Below, piece after piece: positions 63,101 through 64,000 of a stretch of 64,000 nucleotides of DNA; the first letter of the stretch is position 1; every line of letters begins with the position of its first letter. A program made the translations under genes and the position numbers. The notes beneath the pieces are model-generated. The model saw only the letters and a program-made list of their open reading frames with translations. It made no database searches and had not been told where the DNA came from. Source of the stretch: Atrina japonica (lineage: Eukaryota > Mollusca > Bivalvia > Pterioida > Pinnidae); contig BROG01000477.1 in assembly GCA_030159075.1 (NCBI GenBank), forward strand, positions 186,001 to 250,000, in the 5' to 3' direction.

Positions 63101-63800
63101 AGAAGTTAGTTTATCTAACAAATAGATTTCAGCACTTCGGCTTCATTGACACTAATTCAGTAATTGTTATTTTTTTACTAAGAAGGAAATTGTCACTAAG
63201 ACTAAGTTCTAGGTATTGTACTAAAAGATTTACTTGGCGAAAGAAATGTGACTTAAGCTTGAGTAAATACAAATATAACACTAAAAGAATAAAACCTTAA
63301 TAGAATTTGTGAGAACGTATCTCTAAATTTGGAAAATAAGTTTTTGTATAGAACTTCAGTGAAATATAAAAATAAATTTGTTAATTATATGTAATAAGAA
63401 TTATGATATTCACTGACATTGGAATATGAAATTGTTTATGAAATTTCCCAAAAACAGTTTTTATAAAAATTAAAATTAATAAATATATGTCATGTAATAT
63501 GACCCGTGATACTTCTTCATCCATGGCACCTAATCTCATTTGTAGATTTTCCGGGGGTCAATGGTTTTTTTTACGATATTCACTGTTATATGCTTGTATA
63601 TTGTTTCAAACTATGTAAATGTATAATATATATGTTTCTGAATTGCTGGGTTTGTTTTTATCAGGCTTAACACGAATTGAGCAGTTGCGTTCCAACACTT
63701 TGTACTTCCGACGACGACTACATGAGATGGGTTTTATTGTATATGGTTGTGAAGATTCTCCAGTCGTGCCATTATTAATGTTTTCAATAGCTAAATCTGT
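48801..63800 (+). CDS. SPTLC2: Serine palmitoyltransferase catalytic subunit, copy B (9 exons in window, 3' end outside)
   Basis: Tandem paralogue of copy A with the same expected reaction. Exons: 48801 (or 48810)-49097, 49459-49613, 50043-50188, 51308-51432, 52153-52246, 52806-52911, 54110-54329, 55003-55129, 63665-63800. Eight of them have exactly the lengths of copy A (155, 146, 125, 94, 106, 220, 127, 136). The 54110 exon matches its A partner at about 58 of 74 residues by eye. [19 protein letters not shown] and the Schiff-base Lys in GTFTKSFG are intact, but A's GASGGY is GSMGGY here. The first exon carries a 14-residue repeat ([11 protein letters not shown] type) before the membrane segment and ends at a probable GC donor. 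The start codon is not identified, and about 100 C-terminal residues lie past 64000. Confidence 0.9.
48804..48950 (+). repeat. 42-bp coding minisatellite at the N-terminus of copy B
   Basis: Three and a half units of 42 bases encode a 14-residue charged repeat, (L)[12 protein letters not shown]. Being a multiple of 3, changes in unit number keep the frame. Copy A has no such array; QNG near the N-terminus also occurs in human SPTLC2. Confidence 0.8.
49098..49458 (+). promoter_or_regulatory. Predicted GC-AG intron in copy B
   Basis: The only phase-0 junction that matches copy A residue for residue uses ACG|GCAAGT at 49098 as donor and TTTAG|GAC at 49458 as acceptor. GCAAGT is the consensus of the rare GC donor class. 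The GT alternatives nearby (49101, 49109) either break the phase or are poor. Confidence 0.6.
49805..49970 (+). mobile_element. Tail fragment of the 28590-29600 retroelement family
   Basis: It begins TTTGCGATTACTCTGTTTCAC and continues through AAAATGTTGAGTTACCTGTT and CACGGCGGGTGTGAC. Confidence 0.65.
50225..50590 (-). repeat. Reversed copy of the dispersed repeat family, split by a MITE
   Basis: The left part (50236-50267) has TAATACCAAAGTTATAA. The right part (50450-50590) has CTTTCTGTCAACTGGATGA, TTTTCTAAAGAGAAAG and CGACCTAGTGGTAATAA, the reverse complement of the family. The MITE at 50271-50445 sits between them. Confidence 0.7.
50271..50445. mobile_element. Foldback MITE with TTA target duplication
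   Basis: The 175-bp element starts GCAGTAACTGCGGTCC and ends GGACCGTAGTTACTGC. Its inverted repeats are about 65 bases long and nearly identical (both have CTTCCGGTTGGCAA on one strand or the other). TTA at 50268-50270 and 50446-50448 fits a 3-bp target duplication, as in PIF/Harbinger-type MITEs. Confidence 0.8.
50724..50828. repeat. (CA)n microsatellite with (CG)n core
   Basis: A CA run is interrupted by a short CG block near 50795-50808, followed by (TA)n to 50840. Confidence 0.95.
50880..51070 (+). mobile_element. SINE family 2, internal part
   Basis: It contains CATGGGCCTCCGACCGAGT, GTCGACAGGAGTACAAGTCC, CCGGGTACATTGTTGCCGGG and TAGCCGCCACCATAT, in the order of the family but without the 3' end. 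Confidence 0.5.
51462..51634. repeat. Large palindromic compound microsatellite (CA-CG-TA-CG-GT)
   Basis: Left arm GCAACACAC ... CACACGCGCGCG, about 90 bases of (TA)n, then a right arm beginning TACGTGTGTG and ending GTGTGTTGC. Arms and core together form an imperfect inverted repeat of about 170 bases. It starts 30 bases after the donor of exon 51308-51432. Confidence 0.9.
52570..52645 (+). mobile_element. SINE family 2, 3' fragment
   Basis: GGCTTCCACCATATAATTGA, then TTAGTGTGATGAAAGAAAAC, the family 3' end. Confidence 0.45.
53520..53665 (-). mobile_element. SINE family 2, reversed copy
   Basis: It begins TTTTACGCCACACTCAACA and continues through ATTTTGGCGGCCAG and TTGCAATGTACCCGGG. Confidence 0.55.
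54034..54108. repeat. (TA)n microsatellite running into a splice acceptor
   Basis: A pure TA run of about 75 bases ends in the AG at 54108-54109 that precedes exon 54110-54329 of copy B, so it takes the place of a polypyrimidine tract. Confidence 0.95.
55440..55510 (+). mobile_element. SINE family 2, diverged 3' fragment
   Basis: GAGATAATATAACTGAAACA, then TGAGTGAGGCGATGAAAATC, resembles the family end. Confidence 0.35.
55845..56050 (-). mobile_element. Reversed fragment of the 28590-29600 retroelement family
   Basis: It contains GGGATCAGGTGCCATGGAGG, ACAATTGGTACAGACGACT and CAACATTTCATTAAGTGA, the reverse complement of the family tail. Confidence 0.7.
56205..56743 (+). mobile_element. Retroelement tail fragments interrupted by the LTR element
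   Basis: The stretch 56225-56560 matches the end of the RT frame and tail of 28590-29600 (TTCCGCAAATTTTACGGTCG, CACGGCGGGTGTGACCAGTC, GGTATCTGAGAC). The end of a second fragment, GACCAATCGGAAGGGACACTTC, stops at the LTR. Its continuation, TTCATCCATGGCACCTAATC, resumes at 63516. Confidence 0.65.
56744..57429 (-). repeat. LTR (3' LTR in element orientation)
   Basis: This 686-bp LTR is nearly identical to 62816-63511. On the + strand it starts TATCACCGAGCTGTGGTGATA, with a hairpin of TATCACC and GGTGATA arms, and ends GTGATA. A short purine-rich tract on the - strand (AGGAGGGAA) lies next to it at 57431-57439, where a polypurine tract is expected. Confidence 0.95.
57430..58352. other. Non-coding region between env and the 3' LTR
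   Basis: AT-rich with A-tracts (57585-57600). Short open frames on the - strand are low complexity. Nothing recognised apart from the polypurine-like tract beside the LTR. Confidence 0.4.
58353..59960 (-). pseudogene. env: Env-like fusion glycoprotein (baculovirus F/errantivirus type), N-terminally truncated
   Basis: About 535 codons are open from near 59960 to the stop at 58353. Upstream codons of the same frame to 60119 are antisense to the inverted pol piece and are not env. A basic R-x-K-R furin-like site is followed directly by a GLF-type fusion-peptide start (about 59850), a long heptad-rich helix, a Cys-rich ectodomain and a single hydrophobic anchor near the C-terminus ([19 protein letters not shown]) with a short tail. 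This layout matches F-type Env proteins of errantiviruses and baculoviruses. The signal peptide and the N-terminus are missing at the inversion junction. Confidence 0.8.
59966..61133 (+). pseudogene. pol: Inverted pol fragment: RT end, RNase H, integrase zinc-binding start
   Basis: The + strand encodes the last part of a Gypsy-type RT ([27 protein letters not shown]), then RNase H with visible Asp in TTDASG, Glu in SEREGLAII and Asp in FTDHAALK. A frameshift near 60540 follows, then [10 protein letters not shown] and the linker up to the integrase HHCC start (YHDSIAGG), where it stops abruptly. The RT active-site motif and the integrase core are absent. Gag, protease and env around it are on the other strand, so this 1.17-kb piece is inverted. 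It could instead be a nested piece of another Gypsy element. Confidence 0.85.
61137..61638 (-). pseudogene. Retropepsin-like aspartic protease, C-terminally cut
   Basis: The frame starts at ATG 61638 with a Pro/Lys-rich leader, then shows the catalytic DTGA in [12 protein letters not shown] and the late hydrophobic-Gly motif LILGLDFL. It remains open past 61137, but the last codons before the stop at 61051 are antisense to the inverted pol piece. The junction lies at about 61120-61137, beyond the protease domain. It follows gag in a separate frame, as is common for Gypsy elements. Confidence 0.8.
61726..62789 (-). pseudogene. gag: Gag polyprotein with zinc knuckles, one frameshift
   Basis: I choose ATG 62789 (MKKHQPW); the frame 24 bases upstream begins with TTG. 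After a Ser/Thr-rich leader comes the capsid-type domain ([21 protein letters not shown]). A frameshift near 62475-62490 follows, then the rest of the capsid region (FKKLLRERF ... AKLEMS), a Gln/Arg/Pro/Tyr-rich segment and a Cys-His cluster (CIGCGKSC ... CGYCFKWHH ... C) for nucleic-acid binding. Without the frameshift it would be about 355 residues. It starts 26 bases inside the 5' LTR, leaving little room for a leader. Confidence 0.8.
62790..62815 (-). other. Primer-binding-site position of the LTR element
   Basis: Immediately inside the 5' LTR the - strand reads AATTGGTGGAGAACC. A TGG-starting PBS is expected here, and TGGTGGAGAACC fits the pattern. I cannot name the matching tRNA. Confidence 0.4.
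62816..63511 (-). repeat. LTR (5' LTR in element orientation)
   Basis: This 696-bp LTR is the partner of 56744-57429. It carries a 10-base insertion (within GTTTGTCAACAAAAAGG) relative to the other LTR and about four substitutions. Confidence 0.95.
63512..63600 (+). mobile_element. Continuation of the retroelement tail split by the LTR element
   Basis: CTTCTTCATCCATGGCACC and GATTTTCCGGGGGTCA match the tail of the 28590-29600 family and join onto 56743 when the LTR element and one CTTC are removed. Confidence 0.65.
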
Positions 63801-64000
63801 GTGAGTATTACCATTTGGAGATCCATTCTTATAACAAGTTCTTATGAATTCTCACAGAAAATTACCAGGATCATTTTTGATCTATTATAGCCGAATACAA
63901 AATTTTCAAGATAATCTAAAGAAATTTGACATTTTGATAAAAGTGTAAAACATTAAAACTTCACGCACCTGTTTCAAAGAATCAATGACCGTTGAATATT

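Larger units (their letters stand above)
56744..63511 (-). mobile_element. Young env-bearing LTR retrotransposon (Gypsy/errantivirus-like) with inverted pol
   Basis: Two LTRs in direct orientation enclose, in - strand order, gag, protease, an inverted pol piece (+ strand) and env. The LTRs differ by about four substitutions and one 10-bp indel by eye. The terminal sequence is TATCAC...GTGATA, and CTTC flanks the element on both sides (56740-56743 and 63512-63515). Most of RT including its catalytic motif, the integrase core and the 5' end of env are missing. Order gag-pol-env with a baculovirus-F-type Env and 4-bp duplication fits errantivirus-like Gypsy elements; the placement is inference. 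It lies in the intron between copy B exons 55003-55129 and 63665-63800. Confidence 0.9.

Overview
This window looks like nuclear DNA of a bivalve or other mollusc. It is AT-rich, has small exons split by long introns, is full of microsatellites, and carries tRNA-derived SINE-like repeats and retroelement tails of kinds common in bivalve genomes. The species assignment is inference. The only clear host genes are two tandem copies, both on the + strand, of the catalytic subunit of serine palmitoyltransferase (SPTLC2/3 family). Copy A runs from about 21.1 to 36.5 kb and may have an alternative last exon at 39.6 kb. Copy B runs from about 48.8 kb past the end of the window. At least eight internal exons have identical lengths and phases in the two copies, so they arose by tandem duplication and then diverged.

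Upstream of the genes lie two decayed virus-like DNA elements. The first (1 to about 4.2 kb, genes on the - strand) has a retrovirus-type integrase with a chromodomain-like tail, a small protein with a membrane segment, a lysine-rich protein, a C2H2 zinc-finger protein and a core-peptide-like protein. It resembles the Polinton/adintovirus world, but no polymerase or capsid gene is visible. The second (about 9.05 to 14.55 kb) is an internally deleted Polinton/Maverick with long terminal inverted repeats. It holds a family-B DNA polymerase broken by at least six lesions, a convergent integrase, a small membrane protein and the C-terminal part of the packaging ATPase. Between and after them are tandem repeats and dispersed repeats.

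The introns of copy A hold a LINE reverse-transcriptase fossil, SINEs, a 35-bp minisatellite, a 5'-truncated retroelement (probably Penelope-like) and a 1.1-kb repeat flanked by a perfect 14-bp inverted repeat. The 3' end of copy A has been duplicated locally, leaving a dead copy of the penultimate exon. The spacer between the genes (about 41 to 48.7 kb) is almost entirely repeats and microsatellites.

The last large intron of copy B in this window contains a young LTR retrotransposon (56744-63511). Its two LTRs are nearly identical and its direct repeat is 4 bp. It has gag, an aspartic protease and an Env related to baculovirus F/errantivirus Env on the - strand. The surviving pol segment between them (end of RT, RNase H, start of integrase) lies in the opposite orientation, and both sides of it are deleted. 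This internally inverted, recent but defective element is the most unusual structure in the window. It sits inside the 3' tail of an older retroelement copy.

All calls come from reading the sequence and the translated frames by eye. Exon borders were set by splice consensus, phase and the match between the two gene copies.
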